Source: JANNYA01 sp031409855
GTDB lineage: Bacteria > Pseudomonadota > Gammaproteobacteria > Xanthomonadales > SZUA-5
Assembly: GCA_031409855.1 (NCBI GenBank)
Contig: JANNYA010000226.1
Location: 7,968-71,967 of the forward strand
Direction: 5' to 3'
Length of the DNA: 64,000 nt
Shown: in pieces, positions 7,969 through 16,686 of the stretch
Layout: each line of letters starts with the position of its first letter
Numbering within the stretch: position 1 is the first letter of the stretch
Translations under genes and position numbers: made by a program
The notes under the pieces: generated by a model
Told to the model about the DNA's origin: nothing
The model's database searches: none
Seen by the model: the letters and a program-made list of their open reading frames with translations, nothing else

Positions 7969-7977
7969 ATCTAAACC
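7962..7977. other. Inverted repeat spanning two convergent stop codons
   Basis: GGTTTA (7962-7967) and TAAACC (7972-7977) are exact reverse complements separated by AATC. The repeat contains the stop codon of the HEPN gene on plus and of the E1 gene on minus. The 6-bp stem is weak and no long T-run follows, so a terminator role is only possible. Confidence 0.35.
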
Positions 7978-10256
7978 ACCAAAGCCCTAGCCGCCGCCAA
8001 CACCGTGTCATCCGAAGGCAGCACCAACGTCGCCGCACCCGCCAGCGGCGTAAACGTATCAGCACCCACGACGCGCTTGCAGGCTTTGGCGCCTAGGCCG
8101 GCTTCAACAATCGCGGTGAATACGCCTTCACTGATACCGGCGCTTTCACGGCCTTCGTCGACGATCAATACCGCCCTGCATTCGCGCGCGTGTTCGGCGA
8201 TTTGCTTGGCGTTGAGCGGCTGCAGCCAGCGTAGGTCCAGCACCCGCACTTTTTTGCCTTCCATCGCTAACTGCTTCGCGGCGCGCAGGCTCATCAATAC
8301 GCCATTGGCATAGCTAATAATGAGTAAGTCAGTGGCCTCGCCAAAATAAATTCGGCCTTCGCCTAGTTTCATTGCTTGCGTCGGTGCTGGATAGGCGAAC
8401 TGCCACTGGCCATCGCCCGGTTCATGCAAATCTTTCGTCATGTACAGCGCGATGGGCTCCAAGAATGCGCAGACGCGGCCATCCACATGCGCCAATGCCA
8501 TCAGCGTACGCAGCATCATCGCTGCGTCATCGCCCCGGCTGGGGCAGCCGATAACCAATGCCGGAATATCGCGCAGCGCGGTGATCGAGTTATCGTTATG
8601 AAAATGCCCACCAAAGCCTTTTTGATAGCCTAGGCTGGCCATGCGCATCACCATCGGGTTGCGAAATTGGTTATTGCTGAAAAATTGCAGGCTGGACGCC
8701 TCGCCGCGAATTTGATCGCAGGCATTATGAAAATACGCCAAATACTGGATTTCCGGCATCGGCAATAGCCCGACATTGGCAAAGCCCTGCGCCAAGCCCA
8801 AGATCGTTTGCTCATCCAATAGGGTATTGAAAACACGGCTGCCTTTGAAGGTTTTGAACAAATTCTTGGTGACCGTGTAAACGCCACCTTTGAGCGCCAC
8901 GTCTTCGCCAAAGATCACCGAATTCGGGTATTTCAGCAGTAAATCATGCAGCGCCAAATTGATATTGACGGCCAAATGTTTCGGCGCAGCTGCTTCTGGC
9001 AACTGCTCGCCCCACAGTGCAACGCGCTTATCCGCATAGTCGCAGCGTATGGATTCGGCTTTGACCGCTTCCGGTGTGTAAGGCGCTAACGGTGCCATGA
9101 CTGCCGCAAGCGTGGTCAATTTCGGCGACTGATCCGCCGCTTCAGCGGCAGCAAAGCATTTTTTGCGGATCGATTCGTACAGCGCAATCAACTCATCCGG
9201 CGTCAACGCACCGGAATCGAGCGCAAGCGCCGCACTTTTGAGTATAGGATCGGCGGCCTCGCCCGCCAGCACATCCTCAAGCGCGCGATATTCGATTTCA
9301 AAATCGGTGCCCGCGTGGCCCATCAGCCGCACGGTTTTTAAGTGCAAAAAGGTTGGACGACGGCTACTGCGGCAGTGATTGACTGCCGCCTGCACTGCCG
9401 AGTACCCCGTGCCCAAGTCCAAGCCATCGGCATAAAAATAATCCAGCGCATTACGGTTTTTGAAACTCGCCGCGATCCAATTGCTGGGCGAGCGCACGGA
9501 AATACCAATGCCGTTGTCTTCACAGACAAATAAACACGGTGCGCTCAGGCCCTGATACGCAGTCCACTGCGCGGCATTAAAAGCGCCCTGCGCGGTGGAA
9601 TGGTTGGCGCTGGCGTCGCCAAAGGAGCAAATTGAAATGCTGTCGTCTGGAATGGGTAGCTTGTGATTCAAGCGTTTCGCAAGCTCAATGCCCAGAGCGG
9701 TGCCGTAGGCTTTCGGCAAATGGCTGGCAATCGTGGACGTTTGTGGCAACACCCATAGCGGTTTCGAGCCCCAAACTTTGTGCCGGCCACCGCTGGCGGG
9801 ATCTAAGCTCGAGGCAGCAAAGCTGTAGGCGGAATCCATGATTGGATCCATGCCCGGCAGCTTGCGAAAACGCTCCGCCATAAAACCGCCGGAACGATAG
9901 TGCAAAAACGCCGGGTCGGTGTGGCGCGCAGCACGCGCGACCATCGCGTTACCTTCATGGCCGGAGCTACCAATGGTGTAAAACACTTTATTTTGCACGC
10001 GCAACACGCGCGCCATCAAATCTAGGTGCCGTGAAATCAGCTGCGATTCTAAAAGTTCTAACAAATCAGCAACTTGCAGCGAACCGTCAGCAACTAGATC
10101 ATGGCGGCCTAAGCGCACAGTAGCGCCTGCGTGTTGGCGACAAAACGCGAGAAAATTCGCATCGACGGCTTCTGCGCGGTTTACGCCACGGCTTGTGGAC
10201 AGATAGCTTGGTAAAGGCAGGGGGCTAGGTAACGGCACGGGGCTAGATAAAGACAT
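7971..10256 (-). CDS. Fused E1 alpha/beta 2-oxoacid dehydrogenase (TPP-dependent)
   Basis: 761 residues joining both E1 subunits. The alpha part (about 70-390) has a TPP/Mg motif starting GDAS (213-216) and ending CEDN (245-248), plus HEGN near 100 and RLMGHAGTD. The beta part (about 425-750) shows VIFGEDVALKGGVYTVTKNL and the transketolase C-terminal signature VLIVDEGRESAG. Such enzymes decarboxylate 2-oxoisovalerate or related branched 2-oxoacids and pass the acyl group to lipoyl-E2. No E2 or E3 gene is nearby, so the substrate is unassigned. The extreme N terminus (PVPLPSPLPLPS) is a Pro-rich repeat not seen in standard subunits. It is convergent with the HEPN gene and divergent from the HEAT-like gene. 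Confidence 0.88.
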   Translation of the reverse strand: MSLSSPVPLPSPLPLPSYLSTSRGVNRAEAVDANFLAFCRQHAGATVRLGRHDLVADGSLQVADLLELLESQLISRHLDLMARVLRVQNKVFYTIGSSGHEGNAMVARAARHTDPAFLHYRSGGFMAERFRKLPGMDPIMDSAYSFAASSLDPASGGRHKVWGSKPLWVLPQTSTIASHLPKAYGTALGIELAKRLNHKLPIPDDSISICSFGDASANHSTAQGAFNAAQWTAYQGLSAPCLFVCEDNGIGISVRSPSNWIAASFKNRNALDYFYADGLDLGTGYSAVQAAVNHCRSSRRPTFLHLKTVRLMGHAGTDFEIEYRALEDVLAGEAADPILKSAALALDSGALTPDELIALYESIRKKCFAAAEAADQSPKLTTLAAVMAPLAPYTPEAVKAESIRCDYADKRVALWGEQLPEAAAPKHLAVNINLALHDLLLKYPNSVIFGEDVALKGGVYTVTKNLFKTFKGSRVFNTLLDEQTILGLAQGFANVGLLPMPEIQYLAYFHNACDQIRGEASSLQFFSNNQFRNPMVMRMASLGYQKGFGGHFHNDNSITALRDIPALVIGCPSRGDDAAMMLRTLMALAHVDGRVCAFLEPIALYMTKDLHEPGDGQWQFAYPAPTQAMKLGEGRIYFGEATDLLIISYANGVLMSLRAAKQLAMEGKKVRVLDLRWLQPLNAKQIAEHARECRAVLIVDEGRESAGISEGVFTAIVEAGLGAKACKRVVGADTFTPLAGAATLVLPSDDTVLAAARALVV

Positions 10257-10339
10257 GCGTAAGATTTCGTGAAAATTGACAGGCGCGAAGTGTAGCTTGG
10301 CTGGCAGGCAGATACAGCCGCACGCCGATTTACCAGCCT

Positions 10340-10398
10340 CGGCCTTCAGGCCGAACTAGGCACCGCCTTCAGGCCGATGACACGGAACTGCGCCGTGT
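10340..10398. repeat. Cluster of small hairpins with a 13-bp direct repeat (REP-like)
   Basis: GCCTTCAGGCCGA occurs at 10342-10354 and 10365-10377. The first copy sits in a perfect CGGCC-TTCA-GGCCG hairpin (10340-10353). A third hairpin, ACACGG with CCGTGT, pairs 10380-10385 with 10393-10398. The cluster occupies the gap between two divergent genes. It may be a REP-type element or a regulatory structure; one locus alone cannot decide. Confidence 0.55.
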
Positions 10399-10449
10399 TA
10401 GCTTAGTCACATGCGTTTCGCAGCATTCATCAAACAAACAGGGCTTCAG

Positions 10450-12438
10450 ATGACCATTCCGCTAATCCGGTTTCAACTAGGACACCATCGAAGACTCGCA
10501 GCGCTGCTGTTCGCGCTGAGCGTTGCACCCGCGAGCTTTGCCAAGATGTTGATTCCAATGCCTATCAATTTGGATTCACTAGCGAATGTGGAGGATAAAG
10601 GACTGTGCTTGATCGCTGGCTGCGATGACTTTGGCTCGTCGGTACGCCTACCGCCGCATGAAGTGGCGCAAATGCCACTTTGGAAAACCGATTCGCGGGC
10701 GTGGGCGCGGGCACTATTTTGGTTTTGCAATGCCGATGGTTATTGCGCAAAGTCAAATGATCAGGTGCCTCCTGTGGGCGCATGGGGCGAAATAAACGTG
10801 CCAATTCCTGCAAAAGAAAATCTGATCGTACACTTGCCATACTCACTACTGTCGTCGGTGTTGAAGGATCCGGCGCCGCAAGTTCGCGCCGCCGCGTTAA
10901 TGCGTATGGATCTAACCAGCCCGGGCGCACGCATAGCCGCCGAAGCGTTGCTGAGCGACGCCGCTTGGGTTGAACCGCTGGCGCACACAGTGGCAGACCA
11001 CGCCTATTCGGTGCTGAATGCCGCGTTTCCAGAGCGCTTTTCGACGCGCGGCAAAATCGCGCTAAACCGGGAGCGTGGCATTAAAGCCCTGGCCGACATA
11101 CGCATGCCCTACGCCAAACTAGCGACCGATTGGTCAAGCAAAATTGCGAACTACCCGCACACGACCGGTGTGAACGCGACGCCTGACTGGGCGCAAAAAA
11201 ACGTCACCAGCTTTTGGCTAGATCGCGGCGCGCTGGCAGGGTTTTGGCATTTAGCCAGCCCACAGCAACTGGAGGCGGCGCTTGCGCATCAAGATCCAAC
11301 GATACGCCTGACGGCATTCGACGCCTTGTCGATCCGCGAACGGCGTAAAGACTTAAGCGCACTTGCGATTCGAGCTAACAAATTAGGTGGCGCGAGCAGT
11401 ATCGGCAGCTGCATTCCCCAAATGCAATCGATTGGCTTTGATTTGTTCACTGCGATCCTGCAAAGCGGTCAAATGCATGAAACAACGCTGTTTATGGACT
11501 CCTTGGACTATCAAACCAAAACGCGTTTATCGTTAGAGCTTGCCGGCAACCCAGTCACAGAAATCGCTGCGTATTTGACTCAACATCCGAACAATGCAGC
11601 GCAGTTCGCGCCGATTCTGCGCCGCTGGGCGCAGGCAGACACACGATATTCAGTGTCAGCACTGGCCGCTGCGGGCTTGAGCGCAGACTTGCCACGTTTG
11701 AAAACCGTTGCCGACGCCGGTGACTTTTCCCAGCTGCTGGGGCGCGATGATGCAGCGATCTATCAATCAGCACAGTCATACTATGTGGCGCGGCGCACCT
11801 TTGATTCGACGCAAAAGCGCAGCGAAATCGACAATCAGAGCAGGCGCGAGGGCGTTTCTAGCCAATGGTTCCAATACGCGTATTCCTTAGCAGATGATAA
11901 GGCTGCGGCGCTGTTCGCCGAAATTTTTGCAGCTGCCACCCCCAAGGCCGCACGTACGGAACAATTGCGCACCTTGCATGCGGCACTTATTTACTCGGCA
12001 AACCGAAAGTCCATGAATGCATTGCTTTGGCGGCAGCACGAAATCTTGCTGCCGCAACACGCTGCAGCGATCTTGGCGGCAGACCCAAACGCAGCGAAAA
12101 CTGCCTTGCGGTTGCTCAGCAACACAGAGTGGTCAAGTCAAATCACCGATCTAGCGAAGCTACAAACGACGGACTATTGCTATGACTACGCTAGCATCAT
12201 GACGCCACTGATGAACCTGCTACCACTCAAACCACAAGAAACCTATCTGCTGTATGCACTAGACAACGAACCGGCGTGCGCGATTGCAAGTTATCTAACA
12301 AGCGCCAATGTAAAACCGCTCACCGCAGCTCAGGTGTTGAGCGCACGCATCGCGCGCGAACGTGGGAAGAGTCAGGTGCTGCTGGCAGCGGCACTTCAGA
12401 CGGCACGTTACCAATGGCCGGAACTGGACGGGCGCTAG
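10450..12438 (+). CDS. Unrecognised secreted protein with HEAT-like repeats
   Basis: I do not recognise this 662-residue protein. An N-terminal signal (RRLAALLFALSVAPASFA) suggests export. Two helical segments read like HEAT repeats: VLKDPAPQVRAAALMRMD and ALAHQDPTIRLTAFDALS; the rest is Ala-rich and helical, with Trp- and Tyr-containing patches. Two closely spaced Cys pairs occur in the first third (LCLIAGC and FCNADGYC), compatible with periplasmic disulfides. ATG 10450 is chosen because it places the signal peptide at the N terminus; ATG 10411 would add 13 residues. It is followed 126 bp later by the autotransporter gene. A scaffold or protein-binding role is the most that can be inferred. 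Confidence 0.7.
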   Translation: MTIPLIRFQLGHHRRLAALLFALSVAPASFAKMLIPMPINLDSLANVEDKGLCLIAGCDDFGSSVRLPPHEVAQMPLWKTDSRAWARALFWFCNADGYCAKSNDQVPPVGAWGEINVPIPAKENLIVHLPYSLLSSVLKDPAPQVRAAALMRMDLTSPGARIAAEALLSDAAWVEPLAHTVADHAYSVLNAAFPERFSTRGKIALNRERGIKALADIRMPYAKLATDWSSKIANYPHTTGVNATPDWAQKNVTSFWLDRGALAGFWHLASPQQLEAALAHQDPTIRLTAFDALSIRERRKDLSALAIRANKLGGASSIGSCIPQMQSIGFDLFTAILQSGQMHETTLFMDSLDYQTKTRLSLELAGNPVTEIAAYLTQHPNNAAQFAPILRRWAQADTRYSVSALAAAGLSADLPRLKTVADAGDFSQLLGRDDAAIYQSAQSYYVARRTFDSTQKRSEIDNQSRREGVSSQWFQYAYSLADDKAAALFAEIFAAATPKAARTEQLRTLHAALIYSANRKSMNALLWRQHEILLPQHAAAILAADPNAAKTALRLLSNTEWSSQITDLAKLQTTDYCYDYASIMTPLMNLLPLKPQETYLLYALDNEPACAIASYLTSANVKPLTAAQVLSARIARERGKSQVLLAAALQTARYQWPELDGR

Positions 12439-12450
12439 GCGCGCGCGCTG

Positions 12451-12478
12451 TATACTTATTCATCTATCGTCGGACGAT
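12451..12478 (+). promoter_or_regulatory. Possible -10 box with adjacent operator-like palindrome
   Basis: TATACT at 12451-12456 matches five of six -10 consensus bases. Ten bases downstream lies a perfect palindrome, ATCGTC-G-GACGAT (12466-12478), in the 126-bp gap before the autotransporter gene. No convincing -35 box is present, so the promoter is tentative; the palindrome suggests a dimeric regulator site. Confidence 0.3.
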
Positions 12479-12564
12479 GCCGCCCATTCATGACGATTCA
12501 CAAAACTTCGGGCCTGCTATTAAACCTGCGAGTGGGTTAAAGTGAGGAAAGGGAAATTAATTGG

Positions 12565-15500
12565 ATGGGATCTGAAATGCGCGATAAATTCGCTCGACGT
12601 TTTCAATATTTGCGTGTGGCACTGCTGACATTAGGCATGGTGGGAACGGCGATGGGTCAGTCGTTCACGCTTTCCGTGCCTGCAAACCCAAATGGATTGC
12701 CAGTAGCAGCCGGTGCAGACGTCGGTTTTAGCGTCGGTGGGGCGACTGCAGGTGTTTCAATAATCATTAACAAAAGCGCAGACGTTACCTATCTCGCGAG
12801 CTTAACCACTCCTGGCTGGACTTGCACTGGTAGCGTTGCTTTGGTCTGCTCCGGCCCTGGTAACGGTTTCAATTTTACCTTGACAATGCCGCCGGAAGCC
12901 CCGTTAAACCCAATCACTTCAGCAACTGGTGTGCGCACCATAACTGCAGGCCAGGGAACGGTTTCGGCTTCCAAGGATGTAACCTACAGCGTAGTCAGCG
13001 ATATCGTCATCCAGCCCCCAACTGTTGCTGCACTTGCCGTTGGTGCATCCTCCCAGCTAAATTTTGTCGTCATTAATGGCGGGCCTGCCGCACCCTACAA
13101 CTGGTTTTACCAAACGCGCGTGCTTTTTACCTTGCCGAGCGATCTCGTTTACGCCGGTTCCAACACCGCGCCTTGGTCTTGCACTGCTGCAGGTGCAAAC
13201 GTTACTTGCTTGCTTGATGAAGCATCGACGCCTAGCCCAGTGTCCCGCCCAATCCCTTTGACAGTGCGCCGAAGTTCCGCGCCAGCAGGGCAGTCGCTCA
13301 TCAGTTATTCGGTAGGCACGTTAAATAATGACCCCAACCCCAGCAATAATCAGGGTTCGGTTTTGGTGCCGCTTGGCGTGGCGGCAACGGTAGATTTACG
13401 CCTGGCCGGTACTAATCCTGGCCCACAGGACAGCGGCACAGCTTTTACAACACGCTTTACACTTGATGCTGTGCAAGGCCCAGGGGCGGCGAATACCGAG
13501 GTTCGCTTTAGTCAACCCAGCAGTTCGACCCAGCAAATTCAGGCCGTTAGTGCTTCGTCCTCTCAGTTTACCTGCTCCGTCGATGTGGGCGGCCTCGGCG
13601 GCAATTGCGTCGCCAGTGTTTATGGCACTTTGGGCGTTACAACCACGCCAGCACCGGTTGAGTTTAGCGTCACCGGAGTTGCGCCGGTCGTAGCGACATC
13701 CCAGTCGAATTCAATCGTATTGCGTGGCGTCGTCAGCAGCGCAACGTCGGATACAAATCCTGGCAATAACGCTGCTGATGTCGGCATTACGGTCCTTGGG
13801 CCAGCGCCAGTCGCCGCGCAGTTACAAATTAGCAAAAACGCTAGCGCAAGTTCGGTCAGCAGTGGCCAGGAATTCACCTATGCCTTAAATGTTTCAAACG
13901 TTGGTTCTGTGCCCGCGACTAGCGTAATTCTTGAAGATCAATTGGCTTCAAGTTTGACCTTTCTAGCCATAGAACAAGCGTCGGCAGGGCTTAGCTGCAA
14001 CCAATCTGCGGGCCTAGTGCGCTGTATACAAACCCAGTTGAATCAGGGCGCACAAGCCACAGTAACTTTGCGTGTCCGCGCGCCAACGGCTCTGGGAACC
14101 ATCGCCAATACCGCCACCGTCACTTCCAACAACTCAAGCGCGAGTCAATCGGCCAGCGCGAACGTGCAAGTCAGCTCAGGCCTAGATTTGGTATTGGTAA
14201 AATCAGACAGCGTTGATCCGGTCAATGTCGGCGGCGAGTTTGACTATTTATTAAGCGTTAGCAACCAAGGCACAAGTGTTGCTAGGTCGCTGATTTTGAG
14301 CGATGACTTGCCTAACTCAACAAGTTTTGTTTCCGCAAATGGCGGCGGTTTTAGCTGCAGTGGCGGGCAGAATCTGCGTTGCACTTTAAGCAGCCTTGCG
14401 GCAGGCGCAACTGCCACGGTTCAGGTAAGAGTGCGTGCATTATCAGCAGGTCAAGCACTCAACACAGCCAGTGTCACGACGCCAGATGTAGAAGTTACTT
14501 TGGCAAATAATTCTGATTCTGAAACAACTACATTCGCCATCGTTAGCGTCGATACCGACCTAGTGCTAACCGCACCCAGCACGCAAAATGCAACGGTCGG
14601 CAGTGATACCGCCGTCATCTACACCGTGCGCAATGCGGGGCCAGCGAATTCCAACTGCGGCACATTAAATTTATCGCTGAGTGGCGGCGTTGCCGCCGCT
14701 TTTTCACTGAAATCGGTGTCCGGATTAGGCGCAACTTGCTCCGTCGCCGGTAGCACAGCGACTTGTCAGCTGCCGCCTATTAATGCATTCGCGCAAACGC
14801 AAATAAGCGCCACTTTGGGCGCAATTGGCGCGGCAAGCTCGACGCTGACTGCCACGCTTAACTGTGCGACCGACACAAATCCAAGCAACAACACCGCCAC
14901 CACGGCGCTTACCGGCATTTTGGCGCCCGGCGCAGATTTAAAGTTGACCGTACGCGATGACGATCCAGTTGTTCTTGCTAGTGAATACAACTATGTCGTC
15001 AGCGCGGATAACTTTGGCCCCGAGGAAGCGCGCGGAGTCGCTGTCAAATTCACCCTACCCGAAGGCACGGATTTTGTCAGCTTCACGGGCGCTAACTTTA
15101 GCTGTTTGGCGCAAGCTCAAATCATTACGTGCCCGTATTCCGTAAATTTAAGCGCGTTGGCAACCCAACGCACCGCGCGTCTGACCGTTCGGGTTCGTGC
15201 GCGTGCCGAAGTGGGTCAAGTGACGGCAGTTATTGAACTCAGCAGTGTAAGTCGTGACTCAAATCCCAGTGACAATACGATCCGCGAAACCACGCAAATC
15301 AATGCCAAAGACGCAGAACAAGTGGCCGGCGTGATTTTACCGCAACTTACCGATCAATTTGCACTTGATGCAGCACCCGTGGTGGCCGATATTTGTGCAA
15401 AGCCCGTGCCTGAACTCGTCGCGCAATGTGAAGCCATTATCGATGCGGCTTTGGATCGCGACATCGGCGCATTGCAGAGTGGTCTACGCGCGGTATTCCC

Positions 15501-16581
15501 GGAAGAGGTTCTATCTGAACGTCTAGCCCTGATTCAGCAGTCCGCGACCCAGTTTAGTAACGTTGATTCCCGCCTGAGCGAGTTGCAAAACGGCGGTGGT
15601 TCGGGTTTGAGTTTGAGCGGACTTAACTTGGCGTTTGGCAAAACACTGATACCGCTGGGCCTGCTGCAACCCTTGTTAGACGACGACGACGAAGCCGAGG
15701 TCGGCGGCAGCGGTGATCTTATTTCACCGTGGGGTTTCTTTGTCAACGGCACTTACAGCCGTGGCGATCAAACCCTAGACCGTACGCTTCGCACCGTCAG
15801 CTCGGATTTCAGCAACATTGGCGTCACTGCCGGTGTCGATTACCGTCTGAGCATCCGTACCGTGCTCGGTGCGGCATTAGGGTATTCCAAGTTCGACACG
15901 GATCTTTCCGATGACGGAAGCACCAGCAGCAAAGCGATCACGCTGACCGGCTATGGCTCGCACTACTTTACAGACAATTTATACGCCGATGCTCGCATCA
16001 CCCTTGGCAACGCAAGTTTTGATTCGATTCGTAGGATTCGTTTTAACTATCAAAACTTCAGCGTTGATAAAACCGCGTTAGGCAGCAACGATGCGCGTCA
16101 GTATGCTCTTGCGGTTGGTATGGGCTACAACCTGCAAAAAGGTGCCTGGTCGATTACCCCGAATGCGAACATTCGATACTTCCGCAGCAATGTCGACGGC
16201 TACACTGAAACCGGTGCCGGTGCAAACAACGTGATATTCGACGACCAGCAGGTTAGCTCGTTGCAATATAACTTGGGCGTCCAGGTGTCGCGTCCGATTA
16301 GCATGAGCCACGGGGTCTTAGCGCCACAGTTTGACATCAGCTTCGGACATGAGTCCCAAGACGCAAATTTTGCGCTAAATGCACGATTGGTCGATGCCAC
16401 CGCGACTCAGGTCTTCGTAGTGCGCGCGCAAGAACCGGATAAGAGCTTTGGCAACATCGGTTTGGGCTTTGTCTACGTTACCAGCAATGGCCGTCAGGGT
16501 TATTTGACGTACCGAAGGTTATTCGGGAATGACTCGATTCAACGCGACTCCATTAATTTGGGTGCCCGCTTTGATTTTTAG
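12565..16581 (+). CDS. Autotransporter with DUF11 repeats
   Basis: A 1338-residue surface protein. Residues 1-32 are a signal peptide (VALLTLGMVGTAMGQ). The passenger region holds about six DUF11-type Ig-like repeats, recognisable by starts such as DLVLVKSDSVDPVNVGGEF and by NTATVTS / DTNPGNN turns, with paired Cys in several repeats. From about residue 1055 (SPWGFFVNGTYSRG) to the final ARFDF is an autotransporter beta-barrel, ending in the aromatic Phe expected for BAM-dependent insertion. The protein is therefore likely displayed on the outer membrane as an adhesin-like rod. A purine-rich Shine-Dalgarno (12544-12553) supports ATG 12565; ATG 12577 is possible. No peptidase motif was seen in the passenger. 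The caspase-like gene follows 105 bp downstream in the same direction. Confidence 0.88.
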   Translation: MGSEMRDKFARRFQYLRVALLTLGMVGTAMGQSFTLSVPANPNGLPVAAGADVGFSVGGATAGVSIIINKSADVTYLASLTTPGWTCTGSVALVCSGPGNGFNFTLTMPPEAPLNPITSATGVRTITAGQGTVSASKDVTYSVVSDIVIQPPTVAALAVGASSQLNFVVINGGPAAPYNWFYQTRVLFTLPSDLVYAGSNTAPWSCTAAGANVTCLLDEASTPSPVSRPIPLTVRRSSAPAGQSLISYSVGTLNNDPNPSNNQGSVLVPLGVAATVDLRLAGTNPGPQDSGTAFTTRFTLDAVQGPGAANTEVRFSQPSSSTQQIQAVSASSSQFTCSVDVGGLGGNCVASVYGTLGVTTTPAPVEFSVTGVAPVVATSQSNSIVLRGVVSSATSDTNPGNNAADVGITVLGPAPVAAQLQISKNASASSVSSGQEFTYALNVSNVGSVPATSVILEDQLASSLTFLAIEQASAGLSCNQSAGLVRCIQTQLNQGAQATVTLRVRAPTALGTIANTATVTSNNSSASQSASANVQVSSGLDLVLVKSDSVDPVNVGGEFDYLLSVSNQGTSVARSLILSDDLPNSTSFVSANGGGFSCSGGQNLRCTLSSLAAGATATVQVRVRALSAGQALNTASVTTPDVEVTLANNSDSETTTFAIVSVDTDLVLTAPSTQNATVGSDTAVIYTVRNAGPANSNCGTLNLSLSGGVAAAFSLKSVSGLGATCSVAGSTATCQLPPINAFAQTQISATLGAIGAASSTLTATLNCATDTNPSNNTATTALTGILAPGADLKLTVRDDDPVVLASEYNYVVSADNFGPEEARGVAVKFTLPEGTDFVSFTGANFSCLAQAQIITCPYSVNLSALATQRTARLTVRVRARAEVGQVTAVIELSSVSRDSNPSDNTIRETTQINAKDAEQVAGVILPQLTDQFALDAAPVVADICAKPVPELVAQCEAIIDAALDRDIGALQSGLRAVFPEEVLSERLALIQQSATQFSNVDSRLSELQNGGGSGLSLSGLNLAFGKTLIPLGLLQPLLDDDDEAEVGGSGDLISPWGFFVNGTYSRGDQTLDRTLRTVSSDFSNIGVTAGVDYRLSIRTVLGAALGYSKFDTDLSDDGSTSSKAITLTGYGSHYFTDNLYADARITLGNASFDSIRRIRFNYQNFSVDKTALGSNDARQYALAVGMGYNLQKGAWSITPNANIRYFRSNVDGYTETGAGANNVIFDDQQVSSLQYNLGVQVSRPISMSHGVLAPQFDISFGHESQDANFALNARLVDATATQVFVVRAQEPDKSFGNIGLGFVYVTSNGRQGYLTYRRLFGNDSIQRDSINLGARFDF

Positions 16582-16686
16582 GGTCTAAGCTTTCCAAGTA
16601 GTTTGTTTGCAATCGCAAACAAATGGATGAAAGACTTATTCGAACATTTGAAGTATTTTTTGGTGAAGTTTTTTAGGAGTGCGACA

